Shown: piece after piece, positions 1 to 5,747 of the stretch
Numbering within the stretch: the stretch's first letter is position 1
Layout: each line of letters starts with the position of its first letter
Origin: Candidatus Omnitrophota bacterium
GTDB taxonomy: Bacteria; Omnitrophota; 4484-213
Assembly: GCA_030640885.1 (NCBI GenBank)
Contig: DAOWIN010000011.1
Coordinates: forward strand, 1-5,747
DNA: 5,747 nt
Direction of reading: 5' to 3'
Made by a program: the position numbers and the translations under genes
Notes under the pieces: generated by a model
What the model saw: the letters and a program-made list of their open reading frames with translations, nothing else
Databases searched by the model: none
Told to the model about the DNA's origin: nothing

Positions 1-12
1 AAACAATCCAAA

Positions 13-2037
13 ATGTTTTTTCCATCCCTTATTTTCTTTATATTTTTAGCCCTTTCTTTAGGATTATGGATAGAGCTGTTGATAAAAAGGAAAGGAGAAC
101 GCTTTGAACGGATAGTTTTTTTGGTTGGGTTTTCTATTTGTTTAATACCAGTAATCGGGGTTTTTCTAAATTTTTTAGGGGCTATCAATTATAAATGCTT
201 TTTGTTCATTGGCGTAATAAATATAATAGCCTTTTTCTGGGTCAGAAAGCATTCTTTTAGCAAAGCGCCAAAGTTAAAATTTCATCTCTCCAAACAGCAC
301 ATACCTTTTTTGCTTGTACTTCTTTTATTTATAGCTACTTGGTGGATGTATGCATTCGGTGCGTTCAATCAACCCTATTTTGAAAATGGCGACCCCTGGG
401 GATATATCTATACATCCAAATACATCTCAGAGTTTAATACCTATAGTGCGCCGTTTAGGTTTCACCGCTATGCCGAACCTTACCCGCAAGGTTATCAAAT
501 TTTTATGGGGCTTATGCACCAAAGCAATAATTCCCTTTGGTGGACCTTCAAATTTTTTCATCCCTTAGTAATCTCATTGAGCATTTTGTTCTTTTTTATA
601 TTTGTCCAAAGGTTCACGCGAGATAGATTAAAGGCATTATTTGCAACCATAATTTTGTTTTCCATTCCAGCTTGGGTGAGCAGATTCACCTTTCCGCTTA
701 GTTTCAATGTGGCTTTAGTTCCTCTGTTTCTTTATTCGCTTAGCCGCATTGACGAAAATAAAAGGTGGGCAGTTCCTTCTTTGCTCATTTTGGCTTCCTT
801 ATGGGTAAGTCATTTTCATACAGCAGTGGTTACAACGGGTCTTGCTGTTGTATTTTTAGCAAATCATATTCTTACGCAACGCAAAAACTCGCGGGCTGTT
901 CTTTTTGCTATAATTAGCGGTATTTTTCTTTCTCTATTTTTCTGGATACCGGCACTGGCAAGACACTGGCCTAAATCTATTTCTGCTTTGGGAGGAGCGG
1001 AAATAATTATAAAAAGGGCTTTGTCTTTAAGTCCTATCCAAATATTTCTTATTTCAGCAGTTTTTTTGATTGCCTTATTTTTATTTTTCAATAAGAGAAT
1101 AATTTGCCTATTCAAGAGTTTTCTTTCTAAAAAATACGCTCCGCACTGGCTTGTCGGAGTTGGGCTTTTAACTATTGCAATAATATTATTGGCTCCGATA
1201 GAAATTCTTAAATTAAAGGGGTCGGGGAACAATATTTATAACATCGGGGATTTCTTTTTTGTTAAATTTTATAATAGTCTTTCCAATCCGCGCGGGTTGG
1301 GGCCAGTGGTTTCTGTTCTCTTGATATTGGGTTTGGTAAAAGCTCTTTCAACCTATAAACGGCTATTCCAAAAAGAAAACTTTTGGTTATCTACTACACT
1401 ATTCTGGTTTTTGTTTTGCGCACTATCTCTTTACGGAAAATATTTTTCTATAGAGATTGCCCCTTTTCGGATGTGGAGCTATTTTGCTATTGCGGTGAGT
1501 ATTTTAGTCGGTTGGGGTTTATCGCTGATTTTCCAAGAAAACAAACATAGAAGGATAAAATTAACCATATTGTTAACAGTTTTTATATTGCTTACTTCTT
1601 TTTATCCAAAATACCGATTGCAAACCAAACTATGGGCTGATCACTATATGTGGAATATGAATGCCGCCCGTTCTTATATGTGGCTCAAGGATAATCTTCC
1701 TAAAAATTCCAAGGTTTATCCTTTTTGCGTTAAAGATGAGGTGATGGCGGCGGCTGATATGCACTGTGATTATCTAAACAAGGATATTAAAAATTATCGG
1801 AAAACCTTTTTGGAGCATAGCGTTCAAGAAAATTATCTTTGGCTTAAGCGGCAAGGGTTTAAGTATGCTGTGCTTGATGTTGGGTGTGCGCAGGCGTCTC
1901 CCAGCGCTATTCAGCATTATAAACCAGGCCCATTTGAACCGCAGAAAGTTTTCAAAAGATGGGCAGAATTTATGCGTCACCCGCAGATGAAACCAATCTT
2001 TCAGTCAAAAACTACGGTTATTTTCGCTGTTGATTAA
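13..2037 (+). CDS. Polytopic membrane protein, probable GT-C-type glycosyltransferase
   Basis: The product has 674 residues with about 14-16 hydrophobic segments (for example near 3-23, 33-54, 60-77, 97-116, 183-200, 229-243, 253-287, 294-312, 341-359, 377-396, 428-444, 456-474, 487-507, 515-530) and a C-terminal soluble part (about 531-674). After the fourth segment a loop carries NGDPWGYIYTSKYI (D127), placed and shaped like the acidic first-loop motif of GT-C enzymes such as STT3/AglB, where an Asp contributes to metal binding and catalysis. The segment APFRMWSYFAI (483-493) is also common in such proteins. GT-C enzymes transfer sugars from polyprenyl-phosphate donors on the outer membrane face; that role is inferred here. 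The soluble tail (AARSYMWLKDNLP, 551-563) resembles the globular ends of these transferases. ATG 13 gives a first codon followed directly by a membrane helix, but no in-frame stop precedes it, so a start upstream of the window is possible. It could instead be an unassigned membrane protein of a polysaccharide locus. Confidence 0.7.
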   Translation: MFFPSLIFFIFLALSLGLWIELLIKRKGERFERIVFLVGFSICLIPVIGVFLNFLGAINYKCFLFIGVINIIAFFWVRKHSFSKAPKLKFHLSKQHIPFLLVLLLFIATWWMYAFGAFNQPYFENGDPWGYIYTSKYISEFNTYSAPFRFHRYAEPYPQGYQIFMGLMHQSNNSLWWTFKFFHPLVISLSILFFFIFVQRFTRDRLKALFATIILFSIPAWVSRFTFPLSFNVALVPLFLYSLSRIDENKRWAVPSLLILASLWVSHFHTAVVTTGLAVVFLANHILTQRKNSRAVLFAIISGIFLSLFFWIPALARHWPKSISALGGAEIIIKRALSLSPIQIFLISAVFLIALFLFFNKRIICLFKSFLSKKYAPHWLVGVGLLTIAIILLAPIEILKLKGSGNNIYNIGDFFFVKFYNSLSNPRGLGPVVSVLLILGLVKALSTYKRLFQKENFWLSTTLFWFLFCALSLYGKYFSIEIAPFRMWSYFAIAVSILVGWGLSLIFQENKHRRIKLTILLTVFILLTSFYPKYRLQTKLWADHYMWNMNAARSYMWLKDNLPKNSKVYPFCVKDEVMAAADMHCDYLNKDIKNYRKTFLEHSVQENYLWLKRQGFKYAVLDVGCAQASPSAIQHYKPGPFEPQKVFKRWAEFMRHPQMKPIFQSKTTVIFAVD

Positions 2038-2042
2038 TATAT

Positions 2043-3161
2043 ATGAAAATCTTATACATCACCCGAAAATTCCCCCCTTCAATTGGCGGAATGCAGAGCC
2101 AAAGCTATGGATTTTATCAAGCTTTAAAGGAAAAAGAGCAAATAGATTTAATCGCCTGGGGGCATTCGCAAATATTTCTGCCAATATTTATTGTAAAGGT
2201 AATTTTGCAGATTGCTTTTTATGTATTTATTCAAAAAAGGGCATATAATTGTATTATTTTTGGCGATGCCCTGCTTTCCCCTCTGGGGCTATTGTTTAAG
2301 AAAACAACGCATATTCCCGTAATATGTATTGCCCACGGGTTAGATATTAGCTTCAAATTTTTTCTCTATCAGAAAGTTATAGCCAATAGTATTAAAAAAT
2401 TGGATTTGATTATTTGTGTTAGCAGATATACAAAAAATCAATGCTTGAACCGCGGTGTTTTAGACTCTAAAATAAAGGTTATTCCTAACGCTGTGCGTTT
2501 GGAGAAGAATTTTTCTCTTTCGAGTAAAGAGAAGTTTCGGAAAAGTTTAGAAAAAAAAGGAATTTTTATTCCCGAGAACAGCAAAATTCTTCTAACGGTG
2601 GGAAGGCTTATTAAACGCAAGGGGATAACAGAGTTTATTGAAAATGTGTTTGCGATATTAAATAAAGAAGATGCGAATTTAGTTTATTTGATTGTTGGGA
2701 CTGGCAGAGAGAAGAAAAGGATTTTAGATGCAGTAAATAAACAGCAGATTAAAGATAGAGTTTTTTTGTTGGGTAAAGTTAATAAGGAGCTACTGCATTA
2801 TATTTATGAATTTTCCGATCTATTTGTTATGCCTAATGTAAGTATTGAGAATAATCCGGAAGGTTTTGGCATAGTTGCCCTTGAGGCATCAATAAATCAG
2901 GTTCCTGTTGTTGCTTTTGATGTTGATGGGATAAGCGATGCCGTTAAAGATGGAGAAAACGGAATTTTGATAAAAGAGAAAGACAACAGAGGATTTGCCC
3001 GGGCTGTAAGCGAACTTCTTAAAGATGAAAAACAGAGAGCGGAATTGGGCAGAAAGGCGAAGGTATTTGTTGAAAAAAATTATAGTTGGAATGTTATTAC
3101 CGATAAATATATTAAGATTTTAGAGGGGGTAGTGAACCCCGTTAGAAAAGGTGGAGCTTAA
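2043..3161 (+). CDS. Glycosyltransferase family 4 (GT-B fold)
   Basis: The 372-residue product is a normal-length GT4 enzyme, which moves a sugar from a nucleotide donor to a lipid or glycan acceptor at the inner membrane face. Seen in order: N-terminal strand MKILYITRKF and glycine loop PPSIGGMQ (11-18); a hydrophobic stretch at 42-64 that may sit on the membrane; H98 in IAHGLD; VSRYTKNQ (126-133); IPNAV (147-151), the domain hinge; TVGRLIKRKG (185-194) with R188 and K193, the phosphate-binding pair of this family; and EGFGIVALE (273-281), the EX7E motif with E273 and E281. The donor and acceptor cannot be read from sequence. The start lies 5 bases after the upstream stop with no Shine-Dalgarno, which suggests translational coupling and shared function. 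Oddity: the last residues NPVRKGGA (365-372) and the stop come from a palindromic repeat starting at 3136; the family-like part ends near YIKILEG (356-362). Confidence 0.93.
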   Translation: MKILYITRKFPPSIGGMQSQSYGFYQALKEKEQIDLIAWGHSQIFLPIFIVKVILQIAFYVFIQKRAYNCIIFGDALLSPLGLLFKKTTHIPVICIAHGLDISFKFFLYQKVIANSIKKLDLIICVSRYTKNQCLNRGVLDSKIKVIPNAVRLEKNFSLSSKEKFRKSLEKKGIFIPENSKILLTVGRLIKRKGITEFIENVFAILNKEDANLVYLIVGTGREKKRILDAVNKQQIKDRVFLLGKVNKELLHYIYEFSDLFVMPNVSIENNPEGFGIVALEASINQVPVVAFDVDGISDAVKDGENGILIKEKDNRGFARAVSELLKDEKQRAELGRKAKVFVEKNYSWNVITDKYIKILEGVVNPVRKGGA

Positions 3162-3229
3162 ACTCTGCTTTGTCTATAAAGTATTGTATAGTAATCTCGC
3201 CTACGGAGGGGGGGCTTTTCTAACGGGGT
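3136..3229. repeat. 94-bp element with 15-bp perfect terminal inverted repeats
   Basis: The left arm ACCCCGTTAGAAAAG (3136-3150) is the exact reverse complement of the right arm CTTTTCTAACGGGGT (3215-3229). The 64-bp centre is non-coding, with an AT-rich part (3170-3195) and a G-run (GGAGGGGGGG, 3205-3214). The element carries no transposase, so it resembles a MITE or REP-like palindromic sequence. I see no clear target-site duplication (flanks AGTGA and AAGCC). A separate short hairpin is possible on its left edge: GGGGT (3126-3130) can pair with ACCCC (3136-3140). It overlaps the 3' end of the GT4 gene, providing eight codons and the stop, and ends 8 bases before ligA. I recall similar GTTAGAAA palindromes ending genes in Parcubacteria-like genomes, but only one copy is visible here. 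Confidence 0.8.
3225..3228 (+). promoter_or_regulatory. Possible weak ribosome binding site of ligA inside the repeat arm
   Basis: GGGG lies 9 bases before the ligA ATG and is the only purine-rich G-run at normal spacing. It belongs to the right arm of the inverted repeat, so pairing with the left arm in the mRNA would hide it. The stronger GGAGG at 3205-3209 is 28 bases from the ATG, too far for usual use. The match to the anti-Shine-Dalgarno is poor, so initiation may not depend on it. Confidence 0.25.
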
Positions 3230-3237
3230 AAGCCAAA

Positions 3238-5226
3238 ATGAAAAACATTGAGAAGTTACGCAATCTGATTCGTGAACACGATTATAAATATTATGTAGAA
3301 AATAAACCGCAGATATCGGATTATGACTATGATATGTTGATGCAAAGGTTGGCAAAATTAGAAAAGGAAAATCCGGAATTAATTAGTTCAGATTCTCCCA
3401 CCCAAAGGGTTGCCGGACAGTCTGTCCAGCAATTTGCCTCTGTTGAGCATAAAACAGCAATGCTGAGTATAGAAAATACTTACTCCCCTGAGGAATTAAA
3501 AGAATTTGATAAGCGGGTTCGCAAGAATCTACCCAATGAAAAAATAGAATATGTTGCCGAACTTAAAATTGACGGGGTTTCAGTTTCTTTGTTATATGAA
3601 AATGGTGTGCTTAAAAAGGGTTCAACACGCGGGGATGGGCTTTATGGCGATGATATTACACTGAATTTGAGGACAATTAAGGCAATTCCTTTGCGGCTAC
3701 AAGGGGATTTCCCTTCTTTAATAGAATTAAGAGGCGAGGTTTATTTAGAGCGGGAAAATTTTCTGCGATTAAACAGGGAAAGAGAGCAAAGCGGTCAATC
3801 GCTGTTTGCTAATCTGCGTAATGCCGCCGCCGGTTCATTAAAACTGCTTGACCCCCAAGCCGTAGCCAAACGAAAGTTAAGCATTTGGCTACACAGTTTG
3901 GGTTATTTAGAAAAAGGGAATAAATTTCCTTGCACACAATATGCCTTTTTAAAAAAATTAAGCAAGGTGGGTCTGCGGGTAAATCCCAATTTCAAACTTT
4001 GCTCCTCCATTGAAGAAGCTTTAAACTATTGCAATCATTGGGAAAAGAAAAAGAAGGAATTAAATTATGACATTGACGGGATGGTGATAAAGGTGAACTC
4101 TTTTGCCCAGCAAGCGAGGTTGGGAGCAACCAGCCGCTCTCCACGCTGGATAATCGCTTATAAATTTTCACCTGAACAGACAACGACACAAATAAAAGAG
4201 ATTGAAAATCAAGTTGGACGCACCGGAGTTTTGACGCCGGTGGCAATTTTGGAACCAATCCATTTAGCTGGTTCAACAATAAGGCGGGCAACCCTGCACA
4301 ATTATGATTATATTAAAGAAAAGGATATTAGTGTCAGTGATAAGGTAATAATTGAGAAAGCGGGAGAGATTATTCCCGAAGTAATCAGAGTAGCGAGCAG
4401 AAAAAAGGGGAGAAAAGAATTTTCTCCGCCGCGAGTTTGTCCAGCGTGCAAATCTAAATTGATTAAATTAGAGGGAGAGGTGGCTTTGCGTTGCAATAAT
4501 GCCGCTTGCCCGGCGCAGTTAAAGATGCGGCTTAAACACTTTGCCTCACGCAAAGCAATGGACATTGAGGGGTTAGGAAAGGCGATTATCAATCAATTGG
4601 TAGATGAGGGATTATTAAAAAACTATGCCGATATCTATTTAAACTTAAATCAAGAGAATTTAGAGAATTTGGAGAGGATGGGCGAGAAATCTGCCCAAAA
4701 TCTTTTGACAGCAATTGAGAATAGTAAGAATAAGCAGTTTTCAAGATTGGTTTATGGATTAGGAATTCGCCATATCGGCGACCATTCTGCCGAGGTTTTG
4801 GTTGGGAAATACCCAAGCGTCCAGGAATTAGAAAAAGCAAGCATAGAGGATTTGACGAATGTTTTTGAGATTGGCGAGGTTGCCGCTCAAAGTGTCTTCA
4901 GTTTTTTTCATAATGAGGATAATTTGGAGATTTTGAAAAAGCTGGAAAAAGCAAAGGTGATAAAAAGTTACAAGTCACAAGTCACAAGTCACCAGTTAAA
5001 GACACTCCATGAAAAGAAATTTGTATTTACAGGAAGTTTAGAAAAGTATAGCCGTTTTGAAGCTGAGAGTTTGGTCAAAAAATTAGGTGGTTCTATTTCC
5101 TCAACAGTGGGCAAAAATACTAATTATGTGGTTGTGGGTAAAGACCCCGGGTCAAAATCTACAAAGGCAAAGGGGTTGGGTATTAAGATTTTAAGCGAAA
5201 AGGAATTCGGGGAGATGGTTTTATAG
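3238..5226 (+). CDS. ligA: NAD+-dependent DNA ligase LigA
   Basis: LigA seals 3'-OH/5'-phosphate nicks in duplex DNA using NAD+, joining Okazaki fragments and finishing repair. All expected parts are visible in the 662 residues, a usual length. Domain Ia, which binds the NMN half of NAD+, has Y18, Y19, D28, Y31 and D32. The nucleotidyltransferase domain has ELKIDG with the adenylated lysine K110, STRGDG with R131, RGEVYL with E167, DGMVIKVN with K285 and AYKF with K309. The OB fold includes VGRTGVLTPVA (326-336). Four zinc-binding cysteines are C401, C404, C419 and C424. Helix-hairpin-helix repeats span about 435-560 and a BRCT domain about 592-662. An in-frame TAA at 3229-3231, partly from the adjacent repeat, leaves ATG 3238 as the only sensible start. 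The gene appears intact. A heptanucleotide repeat encodes part of the HhH-BRCT linker (residues about 578-584). No promoter is evident; transcription may continue from upstream. Confidence 0.98.
   Translation: MKNIEKLRNLIREHDYKYYVENKPQISDYDYDMLMQRLAKLEKENPELISSDSPTQRVAGQSVQQFASVEHKTAMLSIENTYSPEELKEFDKRVRKNLPNEKIEYVAELKIDGVSVSLLYENGVLKKGSTRGDGLYGDDITLNLRTIKAIPLRLQGDFPSLIELRGEVYLERENFLRLNREREQSGQSLFANLRNAAAGSLKLLDPQAVAKRKLSIWLHSLGYLEKGNKFPCTQYAFLKKLSKVGLRVNPNFKLCSSIEEALNYCNHWEKKKKELNYDIDGMVIKVNSFAQQARLGATSRSPRWIIAYKFSPEQTTTQIKEIENQVGRTGVLTPVAILEPIHLAGSTIRRATLHNYDYIKEKDISVSDKVIIEKAGEIIPEVIRVASRKKGRKEFSPPRVCPACKSKLIKLEGEVALRCNNAACPAQLKMRLKHFASRKAMDIEGLGKAIINQLVDEGLLKNYADIYLNLNQENLENLERMGEKSAQNLLTAIENSKNKQFSRLVYGLGIRHIGDHSAEVLVGKYPSVQELEKASIEDLTNVFEIGEVAAQSVFSFFHNEDNLEILKKLEKAKVIKSYKSQVTSHQLKTLHEKKFVFTGSLEKYSRFEAESLVKKLGGSISSTVGKNTNYVVVGKDPGSKSTKAKGLGIKILSEKEFGEMVL
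4970..4990 (+). repeat. Heptanucleotide tandem repeat (ACAAGTC) x3 inside ligA
   Basis: Three perfect consecutive copies of ACAAGTC occupy 4970-4976, 4977-4983 and 4984-4990, followed by a degenerate ACCAGTT. Three 7-bp units make 21 bp, so the ligA frame is kept; the tract is read as YKSQVTS within SYKSQVTSHQ. It falls in the flexible linker between the HhH and BRCT domains, where extra residues should be tolerated. A change of one copy would shift the frame and remove the BRCT domain. Confidence 0.8.
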
Positions 5227-5232
5227 AAGAAG

Positions 5233-5260
5233 TTGGCAATTGGCAGTAAGCAGTAGGCAA
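5233..5260 (+). repeat. Degenerate heptanucleotide tandem repeat, four units, after ligA
   Basis: Four adjacent 7-bp units are in phase: TTGGCAA (5233-5239), TTGGCAG (5240-5246), TAAGCAG (5247-5253) and TAGGCAA (5254-5260), consensus T(T/A)(G/A)GCA(G/A). It starts 7 bases after the ligA stop. The sequence is unrelated to the repeat inside ligA but has the same unit length, recalling the short tandemly repeated heptamers described in cyanobacteria. It is too short and has no spacers, so it is not CRISPR. Confidence 0.65.
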
Positions 5261-5386
5261 TGAAGACAGATAAGGATGAGTTAATTAAAATGGAGAAAAA
5301 ATCAAACAAGAAATACAAAAACTCAATAAAAAATCGCCGATGCTTTGGAAATTTCTATTGATGAGTTGGTAGAAAGGGAAAAGTAA
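5260..5386 (+). pseudogene. Remnant of a small gene, possibly an XRE/Cro-type HTH regulator
   Basis: No intact gene longer than 33 codons lies here, but the stretch reads like decayed coding sequence. The last frame (5330-5383, stop 5384-5386) gives KIADALEISIDELVEREK, very like the end of an XRE/Cro helix-turn-helix domain (the IAxALxISxDEL pattern); it has no start and is closed by TAA at 5327-5329. Just upstream, another frame gives GEKIKQEIQKLNKK (5292-5333). One more A in the A6 run at 5328-5333 would join the two. A third frame from ATG 5260 gives MKTDKDELIK before the A4 run at 5287-5290, where one more A would again join frames. This suggests two single-base losses, perhaps with an internal deletion, since a full HTH domain needs about 55 residues. 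Alternatives are a sequencing error in A-runs, an antitoxin-like small protein, or chance. Confidence 0.4.
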
Positions 5387-5394
5387 AAAAAATA

Positions 5395-5736
5395 ATGTCA
5401 AAGGATAAGAAGGTGAAAATTAAGGAATTGCCGAAGGTTGAGGAGAAAAATCAGCAAAAATGGCGACATCCTGGGGGTAAATTACGGGAAAAAGGTGCGG
5501 AAGCTTTAACTGATGCTGAGCTTTTAGCTATTTTGATTTCAATAGGTATAAAAGATAAATCGGCTGAACAAATTGCACAGGAACTTTTAGATAAATTTAA
5601 TTCTTTTAAAGGATTAGCCAATCAGCCGCTTGAAAGACTTCTATCAGTTAAGGGTTTAGGCGATGTAAAAATTATTCGTATTGCTGCGGCTTTTGAAATT
5701 GCTAAAAGAATAGTAGAGGAAATAAGGAAGCAATGA
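5395..5736 (+). CDS. Stand-alone RadC N-terminal (UPF0758) helix-hairpin-helix protein
   Basis: The 113 residues match only the N-terminal part of RadC-family proteins. After a lysine-rich start, HPGGKLREKGAEALTDAELL (25-44) fits the family block 'R-E-K-L ... G-x-x-A-L-S-D-A-E-L-L-A-I-L', followed by GIKDKSAEQIAQELLDKF (51-68). A helix-hairpin-helix, LLSVKGLGDVKIIRIAAAFE (82-101) with G87 and G89, should contact the DNA backbone. RadC is usually about 220-230 residues and continues into a JAB/MPN metal-binding domain; here the gene stops after EEIRKQ, so that domain and its HxH...D residues are absent. The role is unknown; DNA binding is inferred. From memory, short HPGGKL-type versions occur near DNA methylase or restriction genes, which cannot be tested here. 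ATG 5395 is the only start after an in-frame TGA at 5362-5364; AGGG at 5375-5378 is a distant, weak ribosome binding site. Confidence 0.85.
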   Translation: MSKDKKVKIKELPKVEEKNQQKWRHPGGKLREKGAEALTDAELLAILISIGIKDKSAEQIAQELLDKFNSFKGLANQPLERLLSVKGLGDVKIIRIAAAFEIAKRIVEEIRKQ

Positions 5737-5747
5737 AAAATAAAAAA
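5733..5747 (+). CDS. Possible start of the next gene, cut by the window end
   Basis: ATG at 5733-5735 overlaps the upstream TGA stop in the sequence ATGA, a common sign of coupled translation, and reads MKNKK to the window edge without a stop. A lysine- and asparagine-rich start is typical of this AT-rich genome. Five codons are too few to identify a product, and the A-rich run could simply be intergenic. Confidence 0.3.

Noticed and set aside
864..1232. Antisense open frame of 122 codons within the membrane protein gene
   Set aside because: It lies wholly opposite a well-supported coding region, has no recognisable motif, and reflects AT-rich antisense readthrough. The other minus-strand frames (1774-1980, 2438-2620, 3992-4291, 4308-4592, 4589-4840, 5124-5318) fail in the same way.
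2030..2248. 72-codon + strand frame overlapping the start of the GT4 gene
   Set aside because: It is an out-of-frame shadow; the overlapping GT4 frame has full family motifs from its first residues. The 350-568 frame inside the membrane protein gene is rejected for the same reason.
3175..3195. Promoter-like TATAAA and TATAGT sequences in the centre of the repeat
   Set aside because: No -35 match stands at proper spacing: TTGTCT (3170-3175) is only 11 bases before TATAGT. AT-rich sequence gives such hits by chance.
3136..3229. Inverted repeat as an intrinsic terminator of the glycosyltransferase operon
   Set aside because: The loop would be 64 bases and no T-run follows the right arm, so it lacks the form of a rho-independent terminator.
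3158..3355. Minus-strand frame running through the palindromic element into ligA
   Set aside because: The peptide is low-complexity and unlike known proteins, and it overlaps the conserved N-terminus of LigA.
4970..5260. CRISPR or attachment-site interpretation of the heptamer repeats
   Set aside because: The units are 7 bp, directly adjacent and without spacers, and the two arrays differ in sequence; there is no integrase or cas gene.

Overview
The window is AT-rich (high 30s % GC by eye) and all its genes lie on the + strand, closely packed, mostly without good Shine-Dalgarno sequences. It looks like a chromosomal piece of an uncultured bacterium. My best guess is the Candidate Phyla Radiation / Patescibacteria (Parcubacteria-like). 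That rests on the gene style, the weak ribosome binding sites and a palindromic repeat with arms ACCCCGTTAGAAAAG / CTTTTCTAACGGGGT, which I associate from memory with such genomes. NAD-dependent DNA ligase makes it bacterial, but the phylum is inference.

Layout. (1) Positions 13-2037 encode a 674-residue polytopic membrane protein, probably a GT-C-fold glycosyltransferase using a lipid-linked sugar. (2) Five bases later, 2043-3161 encode a GT-B glycosyltransferase of family GT4. The pair looks like the end of a cell-surface glycan or glycoprotein operon. (3) Positions 3136-3229 are a 94-bp element with perfect 15-bp terminal inverted repeats. It overlaps the end of the GT4 gene, supplying its last residues and stop codon, and ends just before the next start. 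(4) Positions 3238-5226 encode a complete NAD+-dependent DNA ligase (LigA) with all expected domains; a heptanucleotide repeat is embedded in the linker before its BRCT domain. (5) The 168-bp gap 5227-5394 holds a second, different heptanucleotide repeat and what looks like the wreck of a small gene whose last 18 codons resemble the end of an XRE/Cro-type helix-turn-helix domain. (6) Positions 5395-5736 encode a 113-residue protein that is only the N-terminal helix-hairpin-helix part of RadC (UPF0758). Its stop overlaps an ATG that may begin the next gene, cut by the window edge.

Functionally the left half is surface polysaccharide synthesis and the right half is DNA joining and possibly DNA repair or modification. 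The palindromic element marks the boundary. I see no CRISPR array, tRNA, rRNA, transposase or convincing intrinsic terminator. No new multi-gene system is demonstrated; the most notable signals are repeats that have entered coding sequence, the decayed small ORF and the stand-alone RadC N-domain.
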